A DNA stretch of 64,000 nt from Sycobia sp. Sy_11 (lineage: Eukaryota; Arthropoda; Insecta; Hymenoptera; Epichrysomallidae): the NCBI GenBank assembly GCA_018907035.1, contig JACCIC010000021.1, forward strand, positions 1,564,001 through 1,628,000, given 5' to 3'. Position numbers and translations under genes: made by a program. Under the pieces are notes generated by a model. That model was not told the DNA's origin. It was given only the letters and a program-made list of their open reading frames with translations, and did not search any database. Shown here one piece after another: positions 1-19,388 of this stretch. Numbering within the stretch: position 1 is the stretch's first letter; the number at the start of each line of letters is the position of its first letter.

Positions 1-210
1 TGCTATAATAGATTGATCGACCTTTGCAATCATATTGCAGCCTTTCTATACAGTTAGTACAGTACGCTTTAGTACTCTTGTATTCATATTTCATATATAC
101 ATGCGTCTTTATACATATATAATGGGAGCAACCAAGCAATTCGAAGCAAAACTAAGAAATCGATACTGTGGACTACTGCTTATATATATAGCAAATACAC
201 ACACACACAC

Positions 211-252
<42 letters not shown>

Positions 253-1583
253 ACATATCATGGCCTGTGGGGTGTCGCTGTCGGTCCTTTTCTATTATAT
301 GCTACCCGATGTTACACTGATGCTGGTCGGTTGCGAATCAGAGTTGGTGAGGTGAGACTGTAAGAGACAGAAACTCGGAAATTAGAGATAATTCTCTCTC
401 TCTCTCACTATATATATATATTATGCTACGGGGCGGTTCACTGTGGGCTAATTCTGGCCTGTATATACTTCACTACACCAGATACTACTACCAAAAAAGA
501 TCTTATTTATACATCTGACATTATTTCTTCATTATCTAAACTTTTTTATTAAATTTTTCAAATTAATTTTATTATTACCTACAATATGTCTATCTTTTAA
601 TTCCATTTTTAATATTATAAATGTATTTAGAATTCAAACTATATATATCACGATTTTTAACAACTTTATTTTGGTATATTTCACTGAAATAAGTTATTGC
701 AATCAAAATGAAATCAGTCTAAAATATTTAATTTACTCAGTATTTTACTATAATATAAATTATTTGTATCATCAATAAAATGCTGATAAAAAAAGATTAA
801 ATGACAGAATTACATAATAGAAAAATAAGCAATTTTAATTTTATATTGAGTACATGCAAAAGTAATAGAATATAATCATGTGTTTATTCAGCTTGTCTGT
901 CGACTTGTAAAAGACTAACTTAATTGATATTTTTATACATATTTTTTAAATATTTAAATAAATATAGATATATTTTCAGATAATATATAATACAAATAAA
1001 TCATAATATAATATGCTTTAAATAAAACTAAAATAAAAAAATAATTATATATAGAATAGTAGGGTAGGTAAAATATAAAGAAATATGTTTATATTAAATA
1101 ATGCAGCTAACAAATTTTATTATTCCATTTTTATCTTAAATACTGTACAGTTACAGTTTCCAAACTAAACATAGGAATGAGTATGGATTTTACATTAAAC
1201 ATAAATACGCTCTTTATCTTGCTATACACTTGTGCTAAAAATTTATATACGTATAAGTCAATTATGTATTAGTATAATATAATGTTGACTTTTTAAAATA
1301 AGAAAAACATTGAAGACATGCTTACAAAATTTAAATGATTGATCTTTCTTTTAGCAACTAGCAGTGCCAAAGCCAAATTAAATTGATATAAGACGATTTT
1401 CACTTTTGTTTCATATCTCTCATTGCGCAATAATTCATGTGTCCCTTGACAGTTTTTTCAGAGCAATCATCTTTCGTTACTCCAATAACTTTTTCCAACA
1501 ACTTCTGGAAGCAAATACAACAATTGTATTATTTATTCACTTAATATGCAGTCCAATGGCATAACATTAATTTTCAAAAACAA
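1..1583. other. AT-rich spacer, 3' flank of the helicase gene
   Basis: No coding exon is visible. The stretch holds a short (AC)n run followed by a (TA)n run at about 196-249, a short CT-rich tract near 393-407, and otherwise very AT-rich sequence. The part next to 1583 must include the 3' UTR of the minus-strand helicase gene, but I could not place its polyadenylation site. Confidence 0.6.
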
Positions 1584-7967
<6,384 letters not shown>

Positions 7968-8865
7968 TTTTGATGGCAGTTTTATCCTACAGACTACGCA
8001 GTGATTCGAGTGATATCAAGCTAGCGAGGTAGCTTTTACGTTGCTTTTACTGAGATCCTTCTGCGCTTCACAAAATGAAGAGAGGTTTCTCACAAAAAGC
8101 CAAAACTCAAAATAAATCGAAAAAGTAACTGTAACTTAAAATATTAAAGCTTCAATTGAATTCAATGTTCCCGATTCATTTTTCTCCTACGATGGCGGTC
8201 GCGCGAAAGCACTCCTTTTTCCTATACACTTCCTCCGGGCTCCGCGCTCCGGGCTTGGCTCCAACAGTCCAACTCCAACTTCGATTCTCCGATCCTCTCT
8301 GGCTTCCTCTTTTATCTTTTGTCCTTATTTCTCTTTCCCTATTGCTCTCGTATAAACTTCTATCTGCTACCATTCAATCTAACTGTATTCTGTCGCAATC
8401 TTTAATTTCGGAACTGATTTTGCTTGCCCCTCCTCTTCTATACCCTTTTGGATAGTGACGGACGCGTTCACATGAGGGCGCTGAAGAATATACTATATAT
8501 ATACACTTCCGTTTTACACAACTACACAACTACACAACTACACACACACACACGCGCGCGTGCGCACACACGCGAACACACATTCACAATACACTCCATC
8601 GATCCATATCTTTTTATTATTGTGTAAATGATAAACTATGCTTTCTTATGTTAATAAAAGTTATATAATATTTAATATTACTTTTTAAAATTTTTTATTT
8701 GCATTTGCAATCCAAGATAAGTATTCATCTCCAAAATACAAGTCATTTAAAAAGCTACAGCAGCGACATTGTAAAAGGTACAACCAGGTACAGGGAACAA
8801 ATGTCATGACGTCATGACATTTTCACTTTAAACATATGAGGTATATAAGGAGATACTGGCTACTG

Positions 8866-8867
<2 letters not shown>
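7968..8867. other. Helicase upstream region
   Basis: This is the 5' flank of the minus-strand helicase gene. A moderately GC-rich stretch at 8190-8300 is the best place for its promoter and 5' UTR. A short CACAC/CGCG microsatellite lies at 8517-8585. The small open frames on both strands have no recognisable product. Confidence 0.4.
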
Positions 8868-8870
<3 letters not shown>

Positions 8871-8940
<70 letters not shown>

Positions 8941-9095
8941 CGCACATGTGTGCACATGTGTACATGTGTGTACATGTGTGTACATGTGTGGACACGTGTG
9001 GACATGTGTGTACATGTGTACACATGTCTGCATATGTGTGAATGCGTATGCATGTATATATATATATATATGCATATATACATGCATATATACAC
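8871..9095. repeat. Compound microsatellite (TA)n then ACATGTGTGT-type tandem repeat
   Basis: A (TA)n run at 8871-8937 passes directly into about 120 bp built from diverged copies of a roughly 10-bp ACATGTGTGT-like unit, then returns to TATA/TGCATATA sequence. Open frames here (repeated Tyr-Ile or Cys-Val-His) are artefacts of the repeat. Confidence 0.9.
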
Positions 9096-9286
9096 TAATT
9101 GCATATGAAAACATATTCTACATTCATCCGCATCTACACAGCAGTACAGTCATAAAAGACGTTAATTGATCAATACCGTACGAATGATAGACATGAATTA
9201 ATGCACTCCATTAATAGCGCACGATTGTAAAAAATTGCAATTGATATCGAGTCTTAAGGAGAGCGATACGGATCAACAAATCAAAG

Positions 9287-9290
<4 letters not shown>

Positions 9291-9344
<54 letters not shown>

Positions 9345-9349
9345 CGCGC

Positions 9350-9387
<38 letters not shown>

Positions 9388-9392
9388 GTGTA
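9291..9392. repeat. Compound microsatellite (TA)n-(CG)n-(TG)n
   Basis: About 49 bp of TA repeats is followed by a short CG run and then about 40 bp of TG repeats. It is simple-sequence DNA. Confidence 0.95.
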
Positions 9393-12300
9393 TATACTAA
9401 ATCAGCTGTATAGGCCATGCATGGTCATGTACAAGCTTTATTCCGTACCAGTCCGTACTATATGGTACTCTGCTACTATATCACTACTATCTGCTACTAT
9501 ATGCAGTAACCGATGACAAGTTGACACCATATGACAACCACACGTGGACAACAGATGATAGCCATTTTATCAGATTTATTTAAACTCAATTGGTATAATC
9601 GGAGTATAATACTTTATGTATCTTATTCTTATTTTTCTTATTATACGACCTTTGTAATAATCTAAGGTAATAAAACCGAATAAAACCTATAACTTATTAC
9701 TGTCTAGACTATTGTTTGCAATATAATATCTGCTAATATCAGATAATATTATGTTATGAAACTGCTTTTATAATCTCTGATCTGCCTTTAATCTAAAAAT
9801 GATAGATTACGTGACCTTGTCGCGAATTTTTTATAAAAAAGATATCTAGCAATATATAAAATATAATTATAATAATATTTATAAATATTTTGTATATATA
9901 TTATCTGAAATAAACATCCGACAAGCACCCATCCCTGATTTTGACCAAAATTTGTATTTTTTTTTACGGTGCTGCGAAAATCGTAGCTAGGTGGTTAATT
10001 ATTTTGGCAGAAATTGAATTCTCAGAAAATGCGAACAATTTATTAATTCCTTAACCCGATTTTGCTGAGAGTTTGTACAATTATGTTTTTGAAGTGCTGA
10101 TTACGAATACGTAATAGTTAACGACGAAATCCATAAAAACCCTATAAAAATCATGGCATTTTTGTATTTATATCATAAGTAATAAGAAAAATTAATAAAA
10201 TATATCAAACCATATGTACTTATGCCATTTACTCCGGAAATACGTCTTGTAGAGAAAAAATTAATACAGTATGACAGAAAAATATGTATTTTAATTATAT
10301 CTATATAATATTTATTTGAAATATTTTTTAAAAATTTAAATTGTTACCTATTTTTTAAGATATTTCGAAAAAAAATTGTTATGATTTTCTATGCGTAAAT
10401 TCGGAATCTGACAAATACCACAATGATATTCGTAATTAACACCTCAAGAAACATAAATATACAAAGTTTCATGAACATCAGAGGAACATGAGACGGAATT
10501 GTTGATTATTGTGTTCTTTGGAAATATTGCTTATAGCGAAAAAATGTATAAAAAATATCTATTTTTAGATCTTCAACTTTTGTTTCTAATACTTTTGAAA
10601 ACCTTTCGTATTTTCTAAAATAATTTTCAAAAGCCTGTTTTCAATTTCGACATGAAAACTCCATTTTTTGCCAAAAACACTACAATATTCGTAATCAGCA
10701 CCCCCCCCCCTCAAACATTAATCTACAAACTTTCAGCAAAATCTGAGGTGAGTCCACTTTTCGAAAACTTACTCTATTATCTGTATTTAACAATTACGCT
10801 GCTAAATTGGTTTGAAATGTTGATACAAAAGCAGAAAATTGTTTTATTTTAACACTCATTATATTCTCTTGATTATAAATACATACATTATCAATTAATA
10901 AGGTATAGCCGAGGAGCATCTAATACTCTGGTTCTTTACTGGTGTCTCTCTGGTTCAACTATAAATAATGGTAGAGATTAGGCAGAACGACGACAACGAG
11001 ATCCAGGATACCGAAAACGCGGCGGCTTCCCAAAAGCGAGCTGAAGTCTCTATATGGAAACGTACATTTATAATAATAAAAAAAATACATTTCAAAATCT
11101 GTATATAATATAAAATTTTATATTGTAAAATTATACATATAGCTTTTAAATACATACATATAATACATTTATATAATTCTAATTTTTTAATTTCTTATAT
11201 ATTTAATGTACAGAATTTTATAAATTATTAAAAAGTATTTTTTTTCAATTTTTATTGAAATTGTTATCACCCATATATATATATATATAATATATCGTCC
11301 GCCTTATGAGGCTCTTATTCTGTTGGATGCGGTGAGTATGTTAATTAATATAATTATTTAAATAGATAATTATTATACAAAAGTTATACTAATAAAAAAG
11401 AAAATAATTTAATAAAAACTCTTTTTACTCAATAACTTTCCTTCCGTCGACGGACATAAGTCAAACTAATAAATATTTTTATCGACGGTTTTTGGATGTA
11501 ATTGCGAATATTTTTAATTCTATCTACCAAGCAGAATTAAATTTACAAAATAAGCTGAATAATAATATAATTATTGAGTTCATAATCATAGAGTAAAATT
11601 ATTAACATTAGTATTATAAAACACCTACGTATGTTTTGGTAGATTTTTAAATTCGCACCATGGATTTGGAAATAATTAAGCTATAGGTAAACGAATAAAG
11701 GTCGAAAGAAAGGGTTCACCGAGAAAAAAATATAACAATGATAAATATGTAAAATCAAGGAATATTATACATAAAATCTGAACTCACATTTGTATCGCTT
11801 ACAGATATATTATAAAAGCTACAAAAATAAGTAAATAACTGGGACATATGATAATAAATTCTCATATAAAATAAATAAACTAAAGCTCTATACGTACACT
11901 CGGCAAAATAAAGAAAAGATTTTTTCAATTAATAAATAATGATTCTTTCAGTATTGTTTTTTCTCAAAATACAGTAAAACAATGAATATATACATATATA
12001 CAAGTAAATCACAATAAAAAAAGAGATAAAAGCAAGAATAATTAAATATGCTGTTTTTTATAAAAATTTTATTGCGATATATTTGTGTAATTTATTAAAC
12101 GTTTAAAACAGAAATCTTATGATTTTTCCATAACGCAATTATTTAATTCTCGCAATATGATATAATTATGATCGTTTCGTTCGCTTCATCGAATCATTCT
12201 TTTTATCAAAAAGAAAAACGTATGTAGACGATATCATATAATAATAAAGAAAAATTATACATTGCAGATATTGTTTCACAATTTATTTTTAAACGATGTA

Positions 12301-13353
12301 TGCGAAGTACTCTATAATAACTGGCTTGGGAAAATAATAATAATGCGCGTTATATTAATCCCAAAAAAGGAATTATCCATTAATGTATTATATAAATATA
12401 AATATAAATATATAAGCGTATATATAAATTAATTAAATTAATTGAATTAATTGAAAATTATATATAATATATGATTATAAATTATCTATATTAATTTAAA
12501 AACTATGGATTTATATTTTAACAATGTTTTAAAATATCACATTTATATGCTGGGGCATTTTGTATCACCGTAAATTTTCAATCACGCGCATACACATTGC
12601 CAAACGATGGATACGAGCTGATACCACACACTTCACAGATAGATTATATATGTATTAACGGCGACAATTTGTTGAAAATGCATTGTATATTGCACATGTC
12701 ATATATGGGAATAAAATAATATATTTTTATAAATAGACATTTCTAATAACTATAAAATAGAGACAATATAAAATCATTGACTGTTTCGCGCATATCGGCT
12801 GATCGATTATAATGGCCCATGTATTAATCCATCGATATATATATACACATAATGTCTTTTTTACTCGCTTTCTTACCAGATTTTTGTACGATCAATTTAC
12901 TACAAGCGCATGTATGTAATTTTTATATCAGTAATATTTACGTCACATCAGTCAATTGGAAAACGTTTAATATACAAAATTGCGCGTCGACATACAAACT
13001 ATATGGCATACTAAACTCGTAACAAATTTATCGTACAGAAAAAAACTACATACTACGAATCTCAAAAGACTTCGTAATAAATTATAGCAGAAGTGAAGAG
13101 GATAATTGATTTGCCACCTAAAATTTAAAAGGTTTCGTCGCTATATCTTTTATAGCGCCCTATTTACGCCTATATGATTATAAAAACCTAAAGACTTATA
13201 TTCTTCGCAAGTTTTTTTTAGTAGTGTAAATGTTCATTTATATATAGACACATTAGTTATAATAATTTATTATTAATTTTATTAATTTTCATTCATATTA
13301 ATTCTAATAAATGATAAATCCTTTTGACCAATGTATGAATTTTATCACTTTTC

Positions 13354-13405
<52 letters not shown>

Positions 13406-13810
13406 TGTTTATTGTTTACTATTTGTTATTTTATATGGGAGTTTTAGCAAATGAAAAAGACAAATATAATTCATATCTTTCACTTGGAATTTTCACAATC
13501 TTTGTTACATAAATACAATATATTCTATTTTTACCTTAAAAATATATTTAATAAATTATTGTAAATAAAAAAAAATTATTTTGTCTATTTTATTTACCAT
13601 TTTATGAGATCGAAAATATAATTGATGATCTAACTATTGATTGATTTATATTATAATAATACATACATCAACTTTTCAATGTTTTTTTACTTTCATTAAA
13701 CTGCAATTTAGATAGTGTTTTAAAACATTTTATATAATCAAAAATGATGAAATTTTTTCTAGTAATAGAAATAATCAGGATGTTTTAGTAGATAGTCATA
13801 TATATTTTAA
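9393..13810. other. Gene-poor AT-rich spacer
   Basis: No gene is recognised. It contains the three-copy ~50-bp motif described separately (10055-10748), a small GC-richer open island near 10966-11060, another GC-richer patch at 11293-11332, and a (TA)n microsatellite at about 13353-13400. The rest is AT-rich with no structure I can name. Confidence 0.5.
10055..10748. repeat. Three diverged copies of a ~50-bp motif, one inverted
   Basis: A motif starting TTCGTAAT(C/T)A(G/A)CAC and ending in a form of CAAA(C/G)TTTCA...ATC(T/A)GAGG occurs in direct orientation at about 10428-10483 and 10687-10748, and as a reverse complement at about 10055-10112. The copies are clearly related but diverged, as expected inside an old transposable element. 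Confidence 0.6.
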
Positions 13811-14858
13811 GGCTTTACCAATGCCGAAGACCTAGTCTTCGTATTTTGTGATCTCGTATCGGAATTAAAGATCATTACCAAGACAAGACTGGAATAAAAA
13901 GTTTCAAGAGCAAGACCAAATCCTGAGATACAAGAATATTGGTTTGTCAAGACTTTGTAACTAAATATTGTAAGAATCTTGATCTTAATTATACTATTTG
14001 ATATTTATATTTAATACCTATAACGCATATAAATTTTATATGTTAATTGATTACTAAAGATATTATTATACATATACCTTTACAATTACTTATATTATGT
14101 AATTTAATGACCGACCACAAACAGCCACTAAATACTTAAACCAATAGTACTTTTGTTTTTTTCAAATTGCTCAAAATTTAAGCGATCATAGAACGTAAAA
14201 TAAAAATACAAGTATAGCGTTATGGTTATTTAATAAATATATGAAACATTGTTTATAAAATAGTATAAATCATTGGTATCCGTGTTCTAAAAGAAAAACA
14301 TTAGTGTTTCTTGTTATTCTATCAAATTATTTTATGATGAAAAATAAATATTGTCTCAACTTCAACCTTGAACACAAAAGGACTGTCGTTTGTATGGACA
14401 AAGATCCCAAAATCCAGTTGTATGATGTTTATAGTTTTATTCATTTTTGGACTCAATGCCTGTAATTTTCAAAGAAATTTGACAAGTATATTTAAACCTA
14501 TGTATGTACTAATTTAATATAATATAATTATTTTTATACTTTGCATTGAATTTACTTTTTGCTATAATATGCTATAATTTTTTTATTTCATGGCAATTGT
14601 CTTGGCATGAAAAACTATTACTCATTAAAATATGTTCTTGTTTTTCTGTTATTTATTTATACTTTTTTAAGAAATTATGGCTCAATTTCCAAAATTAAAA
14701 CCAATACTTTCTTGTCAAGATCAAGATAATACCAAGTCCAAGACAAGACAACGTCACGACTTATACAAGACCAAGACAATACTTTTTATTTACAATAATT
14801 TTCCGATACTAAAACAATATTATACGAAATCTTGTCTTGTCTTAGTATGAGCAAAGCA
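13811..14858. mobile_element. Non-autonomous DNA transposon-like element with long diverged TIRs
   Basis: The left end (about 13811-13900) and the reverse complement of the right end (about 14740-14858) share GCTTT(G/A)C at the tip, then AAGAC, a TTTCGTAT/CTTCGTAT block and GTATCGGAA. Both ends are rich in CAAGACAAGAC-like words. The interior has no open reading frame of note. I could not define a target-site duplication, so the exact ends are approximate. Confidence 0.55.
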
Positions 14859-15776
14859 TTATATGTATATCACATTAACTGTGCTTGATAAATATTATAA
14901 CAGGAAAACCACATACAATGGTTTGACACAGACCAAGGATAGAAATGTATCATGAAACAAGTATCACATTTGAAGAAGGCATATTCGTAAAATAAAATCA
15001 ATAAACTTTATCTTAATCTATTCACATGTTAAAATAAATTAAAAGAAATTAAAAGCACATAAAATTTATTATATTATATATTATTTATTATATTATATAC
15101 ATTTTATCATTATACAAATTATACACTGTTTTATAATCACATTTTCAAATTGCTTTTTGTTTAAACATTTAGAAGAAGTATCAAATTATTTATTATAGGC
15201 TTATATTAGTTTCAAAATGTCAAATAAAATTTAATTTGTACTACAATATTTGTACTAAAAAATAATAAAAATCACACATATAATTCTTGCATAAAAATAT
15301 GTTTATTTAATATAAATTATGGAATATTTGGACTATTTATAAACATTATAATACACTGTACATTGTTTAAAATCCCTGTTTTTTGTTTTATAAATTCATC
15401 TGATACATTATAATATTTTTATATTGTAACAAAAATAGTTATATTATTTCTGCAAGGACCTGCCTCGATATATTTTATTATAAAAGAGTTTCATGGAATA
15501 ATATGCATAAATAGATTCTTTTATCAACAGTTCACTTTTATATGCAACTTGTATAGTATGTGCTCTTATTCAGTTAGCAATTATTCCAATCAAGTAAAGT
15601 TTATTAAAAAAATAGAATGGTAAAAGATCTATACTCCAATAAATAATAAACTTGGCCAGCACCGATACTCTAATCTTTGACATGTACTTTTTATATTAAC
15701 CCTGTATAAGATATAAAGTTCGATGAACCTTTAAACACTACTTGTACCAGTAGAAGAATGTTCAAAATTGAATGTA
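14859..15776. other. AT-rich spacer, 3' flank of MPC2
   Basis: No gene is seen. The portion next to 15776 should include the MPC2 3' UTR. Confidence 0.5.
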
Positions 15777-16943
15777 TTAATTTCTTACTATTGATGTATT
15801 TTGTTGACTTTCTTGTGCCATTTGAAACCTGTACAAAAAATGAATAGAGGTAATATTTATATATAAAATAAAAAACTGTAAAATAATGTATTTTTTTATC
15901 TATACTTTATAGCTCTGGCAACTTGATATAAAGCTGTGAATGCTACAAATAGATTGACACTAAAAAGACTCCAGTTTTTGGGCGTAATAGCCAGTGAGTA
16001 TCTTGTCCATATAGTACCAGTTAAACCAAGAGCAGTTGATTGACCAATTGAAATTTTATCTGCTGGTCTTTGAAGATCACCTATACCTGCAAGAACAAGA
16101 CCCTAAAACAAAAAATCTTTGAATAAATAAATCAATAATTTAAGTTAAGTAAAAAAAATCATACATTCCACAACTATTCATGCAGATAAAAAATTATATA
16201 CATATCACTATATTTATTTACAATATTTTACTATATTTTATATAATCTATTAGGTTCTATAAAAGATAATTTTGGCAGTTTACCAATGTGAGCAGATTCT
16301 TGAAAGATATTCTTTTATTAAATACAAGCAATTTAGAAACTTACCCATTTGAATGCAGGAGCCCAAAAGAAAATAGTCTGTGGACCTAATAAATAATTTT
16401 TTAATATCTATTTTTTATGTTAATAAAAAATAATAAACAGTAAAGTAAAAATAATTTTTAAAAAATATCTTAAAAACTTTACACTAATTTTATAAATTAA
16501 TATGCAGAAATTTATTATTGTTCTTGTTTTTTAAATCCGGCGGTGCTTACGAGAAATGCTGTGTAATGTTCGATTAGCATTGAGCCGTGCATCGAACGAA
16601 TAAACAAAAAGAGAGCTTGTTTAGGAAAAGGATCAGATTTTGACCTTGACCCACTTTGCGTTCCATATAGCGACGTAATTATATATAGCCTTATGGAATC
16701 TCAAGAAATGCAAAAAAAAAGAAGAACAAGAATACGTAACACACGCGATTTTATGCTCGAGCTATTGAAGTTCGTAATGAATGCTTGGAGAACGAAAGAT
16801 CGCCATCGCATGTCACGCATGCTGATGAATATTTGAAACGGAAATATATTTATACCTGCTGGATGATTCCACAGTGGTTGTAATTTATCAGGAACAAATT
16901 TTCCGATTTTATTCATTGAGTTTCTATAGAGCGCAGATGTCAT
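15777..16943 (-). CDS. MPC2: Mitochondrial pyruvate carrier subunit 2, four exons
   Basis: MPC2 pairs with MPC1 in the inner mitochondrial membrane to import pyruvate into the matrix. Coding exons, in transcript order: 16943-16856, 16385-16345, 16102-15906 and 15828-15777. They give 125 residues, against about 127 for vertebrate MPC2. Family landmarks seen: PLWNHPAG (23-30) followed by PQTIFFWAP, GLVLAGIGDLQRPADKIS (44-61), TIWTRYSLAITPKNW (73-87) and a hydrophilic C-terminus. The hydrophobic stretches fit the family's small helical-membrane architecture. The last exon is joined through a weak GTATAG donor; if it were not used, the frame would stop three codons later and give a 111-residue form. 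The first ATG is chosen because it precedes the conserved N-terminal amphipathic segment and lies after non-coding sequence. Confidence 0.94.
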
Positions 16944-17587
16944 TTTATTTTTTCTTTTTTTAATTTTTTTATTTCACGTATTTTACACTTATTTAATTTG
17001 TACAAAAGTAAAAAAACCAAAGGGCAAAAAACGCCAGTGACCAGACCTTGTGGCGTTGACTGGCTGACGTAGATCTGCTGATTCAAGATGCGTCTGTTCC
17101 TTTCCTGTTTCCCCCACTTTCAATCAACCGCCACACATTCCCTATTTCCCCTCCCTCTGTCATTCTCCCCTCCCTCTCTTGATCATTCTCACTATCTCTC
17201 CCCCCCCCCTCTCTCAGAGAATGACATATAAGAGAAAAGAGAGAGAACGAGAGATTTACTTATATGTCACTTTGTATTGATTTGTATACAAAGAGCGGAG
17301 ACGGAGTGTGTGCGCGCTATCAGCCTGCTTGGGCCCTGAACAGCTGGACTCTGCAGAACTATATGTGCAGGGAATGTCATAATGTCCATAATGCATATAT
17401 ATACCAATATCACCCGACGGTATACCTATATTTTCCTAATTTCCTATAGAAATAAAAGTATCTATTCGTAGCAAGCATTATAATTATGTGACATATAAAT
17501 ATAAAGTAATAATGTGAGAGTTCTGAAAGATATTTTTAGGAATAAATTACACGATCGGATTTATGATCATCATATATGCATGTGCTT

Positions 17588-17646
17588 GCACGTGTCACGC
17601 TGTCACGCTGTCACGTGTACGACCTGGTACGACTGTATACACGTGC
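17588..17646. promoter_or_regulatory. Cluster of CACGTG E-boxes in a short tandem repeat
   Basis: Three CACGTG palindromes lie within about 60 bp, two of them at the borders of repeated CTGTCACG words. The cluster is about 650 bp upstream of the MPC2 start. CACGTG is the consensus for Myc/Max- and USF-type bHLH proteins; function here is only inferred. Confidence 0.3.
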
Positions 17647-18210
17647 GTAAGATCAAAGATTCGGGAGCCGAATCTCTTCTAATTTACATAATACTAGCAA
17701 AAATACTATTTATTTACAAATATAAAAAAAGTAATGAGCAAAAAAATAAATTTTAACTTTTAATAGATTTACAAAAATATTTAAATCTTATTTAATATCA
17801 TTCAAAAATAAAATTAATGCAATGATTGATTTTCAATATTTAAATAATAATCATTACTTTATCATTAGATTTTGACATTGGCCTTTACTCATTAGCTTCG
17901 TGACCTAGACTCTGAAAATGGATATTTTAAGCATGCCAAGTCTTATGTTTTTACATGTTGCATTGCACTGATCTAATAATAAACCTTAAATGATTATAAT
18001 ATAATAAAAGATAGATGTATTTTTCTTTCTGAATATATTATAAAATAATTTCTTTTAAGGTGTTCAATTAAAAATATTGTTTTAAATGTTTTTAAATTGG
18101 TAGGAATAAAATAATTTTTGGCCTAAAATCTAGAGATATAATTCTTTTTATTATTTTTCTTTAATGTAAATGAGTGTTTGTGTATAACAAATTATGTACA
18201 ATTATTGTAT

Positions 18211-18213
<3 letters not shown>

Positions 18214-18266
<53 letters not shown>
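18214..18266. repeat. (TA)n microsatellite
   Basis: About 53 bp of uninterrupted TA repeat in the MPC2-Apaf-1 spacer. Confidence 0.95.
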
Positions 18267-18267
<1 letters not shown>

Positions 18268-19323
18268 CTACAATTTGAAAAAAAAATTGATATCAAAGAC
18301 TGTTTTATAAATGTAATTACAATATTCATTGTTACAAATTTTCATGAATTATTGTAACTTAATAAATGCACCCATTAAAGAACCAGGGATTATTTTATCA
18401 CAATGTATAATATATTTCATTAAGACTTATATACATATAAAATTCATAAACAAATCATTCGAAACATTTTATTCTATAAATTAAAAATATATCTATATTG
18501 TAAATCAAATGTAAAAAACTTATAAGAAGAAACATAAATTATTAAAAAAGTAAAAATTACATTCTTAGTTATATTTATAAGACAAATAAAATTTATATTC
18601 TGGTTGAAAAAACTCTAAGATTTTATAATTTTATTTTGATTTTAAAAAGTTAAAAATTTATACTAAACAAATTTAAAAATTTTGTAATACATATAGTAAA
18701 ATACCTAAGAATATTTAATATCTAAAAAATAAATTAAAATGTTTTTAAATTAAATATTATTGTATTATATTATTTTTAAATTATTTATTATATATTGAGT
18801 TTTTTCCACCAGATTTACATACAATTAATGTTTACAGAAAGAACTCTTAAAAATTAAAAATTTAAAGATAAAAATGCAGTAGAGATCTTGTGAAATTTCT
18901 TAAAGATTCAATAATATTGATATATTTTAAGGCACCATTTTCTACTTAAAATATATTCTTATAATATAGTATTCATAATTATTTATAATTATGTAAATAC
19001 ATCACATTATATTTGTATAGTCATATAAGTCATGTATTATATAAAAAATGAATTAAATTATTAGAAATCATATATATTCACGAATAGATTTCAATAATTG
19101 TAAATTATATCATAATGTAATTTTAAGGAAATGTTCACAAAACACGTGGCCCATTTTGAATGAGAGAGTATGGCATTAATAAGATACTTAAAGACTATGT
19201 AAGTGCAGGGTCACTGAAGCTACAAGGCATATGGTTTTTATGAATTATTATCAATAGTATACTATTTAAAATTGTAAATAATGCCTGATTTTTACTATTC
19301 CTCATTACCTAACAAAATAAAAG

Positions 19324-19326
<3 letters not shown>

Positions 19327-19382
<56 letters not shown>
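19327..19382. repeat. (TA)n microsatellite
   Basis: About 55 bp of uninterrupted AT/TA repeat. Confidence 0.95.

Positions 19383-19388
<6 letters not shown>

Noticed and set aside
8823..9516. Open frames encoding Tyr-Ile or Cys-Val repeats
   Set aside because: They are translations of TA and TG microsatellites.
15895..15906. MPC2 ending by read-through three codons into intron 3
   Set aside because: The joined fourth exon gives the family's usual length and a hydrophilic tail; the short form is kept only as an alternative.
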